Of a DNA stretch of 14,473 nucleotides, positions 6,408 through 12,957 are shown piece after piece. The notes beneath the pieces are model-generated. The model was given only the letters and a program-made list of their open reading frames with translations, made no database searches and had not been told where the DNA came from. The number at the start of each line of letters is the position of its first letter. The stretch's first letter is position 1. The stretch is taken from NCBI GenBank assembly GCA_011620705.1, contig WOYR01000035.1, forward strand, positions 1 to 14,473. Direction: 5' to 3'. The DNA is from Microbacteriaceae bacterium (GTDB taxonomy: Bacteria > Actinomycetota > Actinomycetes > Actinomycetales > Microbacteriaceae). The position numbers and the translations under genes were made by a program.

Positions 6408-7196
6408 TCAACGCCTGAGCGCCGCGGCGGCGCTGTTGTATTGCACGGCGTAGCGCGCGACCCTGGCCAGGTACGAGTCGGCCGGGTTGTACGCGCGGAT
6501 CGCGGCACGCCATCCGGTCCGGGTATCGAGCGCAGTGGACGCCCGGCACAGGTAGTTCGAGGTGGCGACGACGGCGTCGTCGATGTTCTGCGGATCCTCG
6601 ATCCCGTCGCCGTTGCCGTCGGTGTGCCAGTTGCGCCAGGTCTGGGGGATGAGCTGCATCGGCCCGACGGCGCGGTCGGCCGCGGCATCCCCGTCGATCG
6701 CGCCGCCGTCGCTGTCATGGACGAGGGCGACGCCCCTGCCGTCGAGGGCGACCCCGTAGATCGGTGGGGCGACCGTGCCGTCGGCTCCGATGCTCGAGCC
6801 GCCGTGACGGCCGTGGTCGCTCTCGGCCTTGCCGATCGCCGCGAGGGTCGTCCACGAGAGCTGGCAGCCCGGCATCGTCGACGCTTTCAGCAGCGATGCG
6901 CCTGCGTAGGCGAGCACCGCCTGCTCGGGGATGCCGGTGGCCCGGCTCGCGGCGGCCGCCCAGCCGGGATCGACCAGCTTCGCGACCTCCGGCTGGGGGG
7001 TCGTCGGGCTCGCGGCAGACCATGGAGCGGCCCCGGCCACCGGCGGAGGCCAGCTCGGAGGAGGGGATGCCGCCGCACCCGGCCACCCGGCCGCAACAAG
7101 CCGCGGCACGATCACCACCGAGATGATCGCCACCACGACGCCGGCCGCCGCGATCGCCGCGATCAGCCCGACGCCGGCCCCTCGCCGCTCGCGCAT
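6408..7196 (-). CDS. Lytic murein transglycosylase, membrane-anchored
   Basis: A 262-residue SLT/MltB-like enzyme that should cleave the MurNAc-GlcNAc bond of peptidoglycan with anhydro-MurNAc formation. Residues 9-32 are a hydrophobic anchor or signal segment, followed by a Pro/Ala/Ser linker to about residue 70. The catalytic domain shows IGKAESDHG with the likely catalytic Glu125. Further on are GPMQLIPQTWRNW (178-190) and DGNGDGIEDPQNIDDA (193-208), the signature seen in MltB-like proteins where the repeated Asp/Asn/Gly stretch is usual. AYNPADSYLARV completes the fold. Cys111 and Cys217 could form a disulfide outside the cell. The ATG at 7196 lacks a Shine-Dalgarno; TAGTAA lies 6 nt upstream, matching a leaderless layout but with an imperfect last base. 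It is divergent from yajQ over 22 bp. Confidence 0.9.
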   Translation of the reverse strand: MRERRGAGVGLIAAIAAAGVVVAIISVVIVPRLVAAGWPGAAASPPPSWPPPVAGAAPWSAASPTTPQPEVAKLVDPGWAAAASRATGIPEQAVLAYAGASLLKASTMPGCQLSWTTLAAIGKAESDHGRHGGSSIGADGTVAPPIYGVALDGRGVALVHDSDGGAIDGDAAADRAVGPMQLIPQTWRNWHTDGNGDGIEDPQNIDDAVVATSNYLCRASTALDTRTGWRAAIRAYNPADSYLARVARYAVQYNSAAAALRR

Positions 7197-7202
7197 CCGC
7201 CA

Positions 7203-7212
7203 TTACTAGCAT
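7203..7212. promoter_or_regulatory. Divergent leaderless promoter, transglycosylase / yajQ
   Basis: Within the 22-bp gap, plus-strand TAGCAT (7207-7212) ends 6 nt before the yajQ ATG. Minus-strand TAGTAA (7208 to 7203) ends 6 nt before the transglycosylase ATG. The two hexamers share the central TA, the same layout as at 2553-2566. The plus hexamer fits TANNNT. The minus one ends in A where T is normally the most conserved base, so that direction is probably weaker or uses other contacts. Confidence 0.55.
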
Positions 7213-7218
7213 GGGCCC

Positions 7219-7707
7219 ATGGCAGATTCCTCTTTCGACATCGTCAGCAAAGTGGACACGATGGAGGTGCAGAACGCACTCGGTCAGGCGCAGAAGGAGA
7301 TCGCGCAGCGCTACGACTTCAAAGGCGTCGGCGCTTCGCTCGACTTCAGCGGCGAGAAGATCCTGCTGAAGGCCAACGCCGAGGAGCGCGTGAAGGCGGT
7401 GCTCGATGTCTTCGAGCAGAAGCTGATCAAGCGCGGCATCTCGCTGCGGTCGCTGGACGCCGGCACGCCGTTCCCGAGCGGCAAGGAGTACCGCATCGAG
7501 GCATCCATCAAGCAGGGGATCAGCAGCGACGATGCCAGGAAGATCGCCAAGATCATCCGCGACGAGGGTCCCAAGGGCGTGAGGAGCCAGATCCAGGGCG
7601 ACGAGCTGCGGGTGCAGAGCAAGAGCCGCGACGAACTGCAACAGGTGCAGGCGCTGCTCAAGGGCAAGGATCTCGACGTCGCGCTCCAATTCGTGAACTA
7701 CCGCTGA
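7219..7707 (+). CDS. yajQ: YajQ family nucleotide-binding protein (UPF0234/DUF520)
   Basis: A 162-residue cytosolic protein matching YajQ along its whole length. It starts MADSSFDIVSKVDTMEVQNA, continues with QRYDFKG (30-36) and SIKQGISSDDARKIAKIIRDE, and ends DVALQFVNYR. Family members bind nucleotides, and some proteobacterial homologues bind cyclic di-GMP and act as signalling partners of transcription factors. The role in actinobacteria is not settled. The start at 7219 is supported by conservation of the MADSSFDIVS opening and by a -10-like TAGCAT 6 nt upstream, so translation is probably leaderless. Another ATG at 7211 is out of frame and inside the -10 element. The cardiolipin synthase gene begins 21 bp after the stop. 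Confidence 0.94.
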   Translation: MADSSFDIVSKVDTMEVQNALGQAQKEIAQRYDFKGVGASLDFSGEKILLKANAEERVKAVLDVFEQKLIKRGISLRSLDAGTPFPSGKEYRIEASIKQGISSDDARKIAKIIRDEGPKGVRSQIQGDELRVQSKSRDELQQVQALLKGKDLDVALQFVNYR

Positions 7708-7728
7708 ACCGGCGACTGCCGCCTGTCG

Positions 7729-9189
7729 ATGAACACCGCCACGGTCGACGCGGTGACGGCCATCGTGCTCGCGGTCGGCGATTTCGTCATCCGCGTGCTG
7801 TCGCTGGTGCTCATCCCGCGCAACCGGCGGCCGCAGACGGCGCTGGCCTGGCTGCTGGCGATCTTCTTCATCCCCTACGTCGGCATCGCCCTGTTCCTGC
7901 TGGTCGGCACCTTCCGGCTGCCGAAACGGCGGCGTGAGAAGCAGGTGGAGATCAACCAGTACATCCTGGACACCACCGAGGGCTTCGAGCGGGTCGCCGA
8001 GGAGTCGCCGTGGCCCGACTGGCTCGGGCCGATCGTCGAGTTGAACCGCTCCCTCGGCGCCATGCCGATGGTGGGCGGCAACTCCTCGGTGCTCTACGAC
8101 GCGGATGCCGACGCGCTCGCGGCGATGACGGAGGAGATCGGGCGCGCAAGCAAGTCCGTTCATGTCGAGTTCTACATCCTCGCCTGGGATCCGACGACGA
8201 AGCCCTTCTTCGACGCGTTGGCCGCCGCTGTCGCGCGCGGAGTCGTGGTGCGGGTGCTGCTGGATCACCTCGGCAGCTGGCAGTACAAGGGATTCGGCCC
8301 CGCGAAGCGGGCGCTGACCGAGATGGGAGCCGAGTGGCACCTCATGCTGCCGTTCCAGCCGCTGCGCGGGCGCATCCAGCGTCCCGATCTGCGCAACCAC
8401 CGCAAACTGCTGGTGGTGGATGGCGAGGTCGCCTTCACCGGTTCGCAGAACGTGATCGACCCCGGCTACGAGCGGCGCAGGAACACCAGGCGCGGACTGC
8501 AGTGGAAGGACTTCATGGCCCGGTTCGAGGGACCGGTGGTCGCGGGGATCGACGCGCTGTTCGTGACGGACTGGTATGCCGAGACGAACGAGCTGCTGGC
8601 GCGCGAAGCCGCACCCGTGCGCAGAACGGGACCGGGACCGATGGACTGCCAGGTGGTGCCGAGCGGCCCGGGATTCGTCGGCGAGAACAACCTGCGGCTG
8701 TTCAACTCGCTGGTCTACGCGGCGCAGAAGAGGATCATCCTGGTCAGCCCGTACTTCGTGCCCGACGACTCGATGCTCTACGCGATCACCACCGCGGCGC
8801 AGTCGGGGCTCGAGGTGCAGCTGTTCGTCTCGGAGATCGGCGATCAGTTCCTCGTCTATCACGCGCAGCGCAGCTACTACGAGGCCCTGCTGCGCGCGGG
8901 TGTGCGGATCTTCCTCTACGAGGCGCCGACGATCCTGCATGCCAAGCACTTCACGATCGATGACGATGTGTCGGTGATCGGCTCGAGCAACATGGACATG
9001 CGCTCGTTCAGCCTCGACTTCGAGGTCTCGGTCATGGTCTGGGGCGGCACCTTCCTGCAGCGCCTGCGCGCGATCGAGAACGACTACCGCGAGCACAGCC
9101 GCGAGCTGACCCTCGACGAGTGGCTCGTCCGTCCGCGGCTGTCGCGCGCGCTCGACAACGTGGCGCGGCTGACGGCGGCGGTGCAGTAG
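7729..9189 (+). CDS. cls: Cardiolipin synthase, PLD superfamily
   Basis: A 486-residue membrane enzyme of the bacterial Cls type, which joins two phosphatidylglycerol molecules to give cardiolipin and glycerol. Two N-terminal membrane segments (about 7-28 and 38-60) precede the catalytic region. The two HKD motifs are complete: His224, Lys226 and Asp231 in NHRKLLVVDG followed by GSQN, and His404, Lys406 and Asp411 in LHAKHFTIDD followed by GSSNMD. Length and layout match the family. Many actinobacteria make cardiolipin with a CDP-alcohol phosphotransferase instead, so a PLD-type enzyme is worth noting but not rare. I used ATG 7729; no clear ribosome-binding site precedes it, and later GTG codons inside the first membrane segment are less likely. 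It probably shares the yajQ transcript. Confidence 0.93.
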   Translation: MNTATVDAVTAIVLAVGDFVIRVLSLVLIPRNRRPQTALAWLLAIFFIPYVGIALFLLVGTFRLPKRRREKQVEINQYILDTTEGFERVAEESPWPDWLGPIVELNRSLGAMPMVGGNSSVLYDADADALAAMTEEIGRASKSVHVEFYILAWDPTTKPFFDALAAAVARGVVVRVLLDHLGSWQYKGFGPAKRALTEMGAEWHLMLPFQPLRGRIQRPDLRNHRKLLVVDGEVAFTGSQNVIDPGYERRRNTRRGLQWKDFMARFEGPVVAGIDALFVTDWYAETNELLAREAAPVRRTGPGPMDCQVVPSGPGFVGENNLRLFNSLVYAAQKRIILVSPYFVPDDSMLYAITTAAQSGLEVQLFVSEIGDQFLVYHAQRSYYEALLRAGVRIFLYEAPTILHAKHFTIDDDVSVIGSSNMDMRSFSLDFEVSVMVWGGTFLQRLRAIENDYREHSRELTLDEWLVRPRLSRALDNVARLTAAVQ

Positions 9190-9200
9190 CGCGCGCCCCG

Positions 9201-9266
9201 CTTCGAGCGAAGGCCATTTCTGGGCTTCGCCGCGGCGCCAGCGCCGACGCCCGTCCCGGGCGTCGG
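9201..9266. terminator. Bidirectional terminator region between cls and the TetR gene
   Basis: Two hairpins lie in the 117-bp gap between converging genes. The stronger pairs CCGACGCCCG (9244-9253) with CGGGCGTCGG (9257-9266), ten perfect pairs around a TCC loop. The other pairs 9207-9215 with 9222-9230 with one mismatch and the loop ATTTCT. Because stems work on both strands, they can end both transcripts. No U run follows either. Confidence 0.6.
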
Positions 9267-9306
9267 GTCACTCGAGCCCAGCGAAGGCGAGCCGCGGCCG
9301 GGTCGC

Positions 9307-9969
9307 TCAGGCCGGCTCAGCCGGGGATCCGCCCAGTGCCGCGAGCACCGTGGCCGAGAGGTGCTTCACGATCCTCGGCCGCGACCAGCCCAGACCGGCA
9401 TCCAGGTCGACCAGGACCCGCTCGTCGAACAGGGTGATCCAGACGAGGACCGCGTAGCGCACATCCTGCGCAGGGATGACCCCGCCCTCGATCAACTGGC
9501 GCACCACTTCGCCCAGCGCGCGATCCAGTCGCACCACGAGGTCGTTGCCCGACTTCACCCGCTCGATGAAGCCTTCGGCGCTGCGGATGAAGGTCGCCGC
9601 GCGCGCCCAGGCCGATGCCCGTTCGACCCACGCTGCGCACACGCGGTCGAACAGCTCCCGCCCCCGGTAGCTGTCGAGCAGTTCGTCGAATTGCACTCCG
9701 AGCGTCTCCACGATGCGGCGGTCGAACTCCTCGCGCAGTTCGTGCACGTCATCGAAGTGACGGTAGACCGTCGCCGTGGCCACCCCGGACTCGCGCGCCA
9801 GGTCGGGCAGGCTCACATCGAGCCCCTGCTCCTCCAGCAGCCGGCCCAGAACGTCGAGCAGGTGCTCCCGGGTACGCCGAGTATCCGCGCGGAGCTTCTT
9901 CGGCGGCGTCGCCGGGGACTTGGGCGCATCTCGTGTGTCGGGCGTGTTAACCCGGGAATAAGTTCTCAT
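9307..9969 (-). CDS. TetR/AcrR family transcriptional regulator
   Basis: A 220-residue dimeric DNA-binding repressor, likely controlling the divergent ABC-oxidase-RidA operon. Residues 1-28 are a Pro/Lys/Arg-rich extension. RADTRRTREHLLDVLGRLLEEQG begins the TetR DNA-binding domain, and the helix-turn-helix spans about 53-72 (SLPDLARESGVATATVYRHF). The C-terminal ligand domain (about 85-215) has no motif that names the ligand. I chose ATG 9969 because the protein length is normal. An ATG at 9987 would add six residues (MHVGIE), and the frame is open back to 10083, but that stretch has no TetR character. The start has no strong ribosome-binding site. The candidate operator at 9973-9988 lies directly before the start codon, so it may also control its own gene. 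Confidence 0.9.
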   Translation of the reverse strand: MRTYSRVNTPDTRDAPKSPATPPKKLRADTRRTREHLLDVLGRLLEEQGLDVSLPDLARESGVATATVYRHFDDVHELREEFDRRIVETLGVQFDELLDSYRGRELFDRVCAAWVERASAWARAATFIRSAEGFIERVKSGNDLVVRLDRALGEVVRQLIEGGVIPAQDVRYAVLVWITLFDERVLVDLDAGLGWSRPRIVKHLSATVLAALGGSPAEPA

Positions 9970-9972
9970 TTC

Positions 9973-9988
9973 AATGCCTACATGCATT
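9973..9988. promoter_or_regulatory. Candidate TetR operator AATGC-N6-GCATT
   Basis: A 16-bp interrupted palindrome with 5-bp perfect arms sits 3 bp before the TetR start codon and reaches the first base of the operon's -35 box. Position, size and symmetry suit a TetR dimer site that blocks RNA polymerase on the operon and controls the regulator's own expression. This is inference from one copy only; no second copy is evident elsewhere in the gap. Confidence 0.5.
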
Positions 9989-10017
9989 TGACACCCGGCC
10001 GTCCGTTTTTGCAACAT
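9988..10017 (+). promoter_or_regulatory. Promoter of the ABC-oxidase-RidA operon
   Basis: A perfect -35 TTGACA (9988-9993) is followed after 18 bp by CAACAT (10012-10017), a fair -10. The start would be near 10024, giving a leader of about 60 nt with GGAGG at 10076-10080 before the first ATG. On the opposite strand TATGTT (10018 to 10013) fits TANNNT and could serve the TetR gene, so the two -10 boxes overlap. Confidence 0.6.
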
Positions 10018-10086
10018 AAGAAGAACTTCCCATGTCGACGCGCGGACCGGGGACGACCGGCACCATCCCACACACGGAGGCATTTC

Positions 10087-11094
10087 ATGAACAGCACTTC
10101 CCCCCGACGGCGTCGACTCACGCCGATCGCTCTTCTCGCCGCCCTCACCGCGGTGGGACTCGTCATGGCCGGATGCTCGGCCACGCCATCCGGCACCTCG
10201 ACCAGCGGGACCTCGTTCAAGATCGGCGTGTTCGAAGTCGCCCAGGCCGACCTCATCGACGGCGTCGTGACGGCGTTCGAGAAGTCGGTGAAGAAGGAGC
10301 TCGGTTCGGATGTCACCGTCACCTTCGACCTGCAGAACGCCAACGGCGACCAGTCGCTCACGGCCAGCCTCGCCCGCGACTTCGCCAGCTCTGACGACGA
10401 CGCCTTCGCGGTCGTCGGCACACCGGCCGTGATCGCCCTCGCCCAGCAGATCAAGGACAAGCCGATCTTCGCCCTGGCGATGGGCGACCCGGTGGGTGCC
10501 GGGCTGGCGAAGTCCCTGGAGAAGCCCGGCGGCAACGTCACCGGCAGCATCGACTATGTCGAGCCGGCGCTCCTGCTGGACAAGATGCTGAAGATCCAGC
10601 CGGGACTGAAGAGCGTCGGCACGGTCTACGACCCCTCCAACCAGAACATGCAGGTCTGGGTCACGGCGCTGAAGAAGGCAGCGGCCAAGGCCAAGCTCAC
10701 GGTCACCGAGTCGACCATCTCCGGCGCCTCCGACGTCGCCCAGGCGGCGCGCAGCCTCAACGGCCGGGCGGACTCCGTGCTGATAGGTCCCGACGCGGTC
10801 GTGGTCGCCGGTCTCGACGCCGTGACGGCCGCCACCACCGGTTCCGGCACAGCCCTCTACCTCTCCGGCGGAGACGCCTCCGTGACCGGTGTGCTGGCCA
10901 GCATCGGCCCCGACTACCCGCTCACCGGAACCTCGGCCGGGAAGATCGCGGCCAAGGTGCTGCTCGGCGCGGACCCCGCGACCACCGCCTTCGCGGTGCC
11001 GACCGGGCTCGATGTGACCATCAACAGCGCGACCGCGAAAAAACTCGGCCTGACCGTCCCGCAGGACGTGCTCGACAGCGCGACCGTCCTCTGA
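10087..11094 (+). CDS. ABC transporter substrate-binding lipoprotein (PF04392 type)
   Basis: A 335-residue extracellular solute-binding protein of the ABC_sub_bind/TrpX-like group. An Arg-rich N-terminus, a hydrophobic core (11-27) and the lipobox MAGC place the lipid-modified cysteine at residue 30. Family features include the IGVFEVAQ opening strand, the GTPAVIALAQ stretch, PIFALAMGDPVGAGLAKSLEKPGGNVTG in the middle, and the closing GLTVPQDVLDSA. The EHPALD stretch common after the first strand in this family reads AQADLID here, so the ligand may differ from the aromatic amino acids bound by TrpX-type members. GGAGG lies 6 nt before the ATG. It is the first gene of the operon, and an 11-bp hairpin follows its stop. 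Confidence 0.9.
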   Translation: MNSTSPRRRRLTPIALLAALTAVGLVMAGCSATPSGTSTSGTSFKIGVFEVAQADLIDGVVTAFEKSVKKELGSDVTVTFDLQNANGDQSLTASLARDFASSDDDAFAVVGTPAVIALAQQIKDKPIFALAMGDPVGAGLAKSLEKPGGNVTGSIDYVEPALLLDKMLKIQPGLKSVGTVYDPSNQNMQVWVTALKKAAAKAKLTVTESTISGASDVAQAARSLNGRADSVLIGPDAVVVAGLDAVTAATTGSGTALYLSGGDASVTGVLASIGPDYPLTGTSAGKIAAKVLLGADPATTAFAVPTGLDVTINSATAKKLGLTVPQDVLDSATVL

Positions 11095-11098
11095 CCGA

Positions 11099-11129
11099 TC
11101 CGGGCGGGGTCCATCGCACCCCGCCCGGA
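11099..11129 (+). other. Intercistronic hairpin after the solute-binding protein gene
   Basis: TCCGGGCGGGG (11099-11109) pairs perfectly with CCCCGCCCGGA (11119-11129) around a 9-nt loop, between the binding-protein stop and the permease start. There is no U run. Such stems behind a solute-binding gene often protect its mRNA end or reduce read-through, so that the binding protein is made in excess over the membrane parts. That role is inferred from position and structure. Confidence 0.65.
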
Positions 11130-11162
11130 CACCCCTGATCGTGAATCCTGAAAGGGCTGAGC

Positions 11163-12137
11163 ATGCTCGAGAACATCCTCATCGACGCACTGGTGACCGG
11201 CCTGCCGCTCATTCCGGTCTTCCTCGGCGTCTACATCGTGCTGCGCATCCGGGAGGATTTCGACCTGACCGTCGAGGGCAGCTTCGCGCTCGGCGGATCG
11301 GTCGCGGCGATCATGATCGCCGCCGGCATCCCGCCGGCGCTCGCCATGCTGGCCGGGGCGGCATCCGGAGCGACCGCCGGACTGGTGACCACCCTGCTGT
11401 CCCTCGCTCTGCGACTGCCCGTCCTGCTGGCCGGGCTGGTCATGAACATGGCCCTGTTCAGCATCACGCTGCGAGTGCTCGGCATGCCCACCGTCTCGCT
11501 CAGCGGCGCGACCACCATCTTCACCGCGATCGCCCCTGCCCCGGGCCGGGCCGCCGACCTCGCCACCTCGCTCGTGCTCGCGCTGATCGTGGTCGCGATT
11601 CTGACCGCCTTCGCGGTCTTCTTGAAGACCCGGTTGGGGCTGGCGCTGCGAGCCAGCGGGGTGAACGCGCGCATGGTGCGCAGCCAGGGCGTCAGCGACC
11701 GCGGGATGCTCGCGCTGTCGCTCATCATGTCCAATGCGCTGAGCGCCTTCGGCGGAACGCTCATGGTGCAGATGCAGGGGTACGCGGATGTCAACATGGG
11801 CTCCGGCATCTTCGTCGCCGGCGTCGGGGCGGTGCTGCTCGGCGTGCTGTTCGTGAACCCCAGCGGCTCGCAAGTGATCCGGATCGCCGTCGCGGTGCTG
11901 CTGGGGGGCCTGCTCTACCGCCTGATCCTGGTCGCGGCGCTGCGCTTCGGGCTGCCCGCTGGCGACCTCCGGGGTGTCACAGCGCTGACCCTCGTCGTCG
12001 CGGTCGCCGCGCAGGCCTACTTGGCGCCGGCACTCGACCGATACGGCATCCGATTGCGCGGCTGGCGACGACGGGCGCGACCCTCGTCGCCCGGCGAGTC
12101 GCACGGCGTCATCCCGATGGAGGCTTCCCATGGCTGA
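11163..12137 (+). CDS. ABC transporter permease (PF02653 type)
   Basis: A 324-residue inner-membrane protein with about eight hydrophobic segments, the channel subunit for the ligand delivered by the upstream lipoprotein. The opening LVTGLPLIPVFLGVYIVLRI and the segment FDLTVEGSFALGGSVAA are usual for permeases paired with PF04392 binding proteins. The ATPase-contact loop is TRLGLALRASGVNARMVRSQG (about 156-176). A basic C-terminal tail of about 27 residues (RLRGWRRRARPSS onward) is longer than I would expect. Its last codons overlap the ATPase gene by 8 bp and carry that gene's ribosome-binding site. One transporter permease gene is present, so the channel is probably a homodimer. AAAGGG about 7 nt before ATG 11163 can serve as ribosome-binding site. 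Confidence 0.9.
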   Translation: MLENILIDALVTGLPLIPVFLGVYIVLRIREDFDLTVEGSFALGGSVAAIMIAAGIPPALAMLAGAASGATAGLVTTLLSLALRLPVLLAGLVMNMALFSITLRVLGMPTVSLSGATTIFTAIAPAPGRAADLATSLVLALIVVAILTAFAVFLKTRLGLALRASGVNARMVRSQGVSDRGMLALSLIMSNALSAFGGTLMVQMQGYADVNMGSGIFVAGVGAVLLGVLFVNPSGSQVIRIAVAVLLGGLLYRLILVAALRFGLPAGDLRGVTALTLVVAVAAQAYLAPALDRYGIRLRGWRRRARPSSPGESHGVIPMEASHG

Positions 12138-12957
12138 GCCGATGCTCCGATTGGACGATGTGCGACTGGTCTACAACCGCGGCCGCGTCGATGAGGTGCA
12201 CGCCTTGCGCGGCGTGGAGCTGAGTCTGCAGCCCGGCGAGTTCGTCACCGTCGTCGGCTCGAACGGCGCCGGCAAGAGCAGCGCCGTCCAAGTGATCTCC
12301 GGTGGGGCGCGGCCCAGTTCGGGGCGGGTCCGGCTGAACGGGGTCGACGTCACCAACTGGCCGGACTACCGGCGGGCGGGGCTGGTCGCGCGGGTCTTCG
12401 ACGATCCGCGGATCGGCAGCGCGCCCGAGCTGAGCATCGAGGATAACCTCGCGCTCGCCCTGGACCGGGGGCGCCGGCGCACGCTCCGCTTCGCGCTGAG
12501 CGGTGCGCGGCGACGGCTGCTGCGCGAGCGGGTCGCGCGGCTCGGGCTCGGGCTGGAGGACCGCCTGCACGACCGGGTGGGACTGCTCTCCGCCGGTCAG
12601 CGGCAGAGCCTCACCATGATCATGGCGGGACTCACCGCGCCCAGAGTGCTGCTGCTCGACGAGCACCTCGCAGCCCTCGATCCCGCGACCGCGCAGCGCG
12701 TTCTGGCGCTGACGGCGGAGTTGGTCACCGAGATGGGGTGCACCACGGTCATGGTCACCCACAACATGGACCACGCGCTGCGGATGGGCGACCGCCTGCT
12801 CGTGATGAGTCGCGGCCGCATCATCCATGACATCCCGCACGCCGGCAAGAGCGGCCTCACGGTCGCCGGCGTCGTCGACCTCATCACGGGCAGCGGCGAC
12901 GTGGTGAGCGATCGTTCTCTTCTCGCCGATCTCGAGACGCAGGAGGCGCCGAAATGA
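12130..12957 (+). CDS. ABC transporter ATP-binding protein with an altered Q-loop
   Basis: A 275-residue cytosolic ATPase that should power the adjacent permease. Walker A is GSNGAGKS (43-50), the signature LSAGQ (153-157, in place of LSGGQ), Walker B VLLLDE with catalytic Glu178, and the H-loop His211 in VTHN. The Q-loop region reads VARVFDDPRIG, with Asp91 where this family normally has Gln (RVFQDP). All other catalytic residues are present, so it may still be active with changed coupling to the permease. GGAGG at 12119-12123, 6 nt before the ATG, fixes the start. The start overlaps the permease by 8 bp, and the stop overlaps the next gene by 4 bp (ATGA), which indicates coupled translation. 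Confidence 0.92.
   Translation: MAEPMLRLDDVRLVYNRGRVDEVHALRGVELSLQPGEFVTVVGSNGAGKSSAVQVISGGARPSSGRVRLNGVDVTNWPDYRRAGLVARVFDDPRIGSAPELSIEDNLALALDRGRRRTLRFALSGARRRLLRERVARLGLGLEDRLHDRVGLLSAGQRQSLTMIMAGLTAPRVLLLDEHLAALDPATAQRVLALTAELVTEMGCTTVMVTHNMDHALRMGDRLLVMSRGRIIHDIPHAGKSGLTVAGVVDLITGSGDVVSDRSLLADLETQEAPK

Noticed and set aside
6715..9096. 793-residue open frame antisense to yajQ, cls and part of the transglycosylase region
   Set aside because: It runs through two well-recognised plus-strand genes, is rich in Arg/His/Asp/Gln, and shows no domain; long antisense frames are normal in GC-rich DNA.
9970..10083. N-terminal extension of the TetR frame up to 10083
   Set aside because: The extra residues have no TetR character and would cover the operon promoter and the candidate operator; a start at 9969 gives a normal-length regulator.
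10018..10086. Possible riboswitch or T-box in the operon leader
   Set aside because: The leader is only about 60 nt, with no T-box sequence, no extended pairing and no terminator/antiterminator pair that I can see.
10914..12131. 405-residue antisense frame over the permease gene
   Set aside because: Low-complexity Gln/Gly/Arg/His content with no motif; the permease on the plus strand explains the region.
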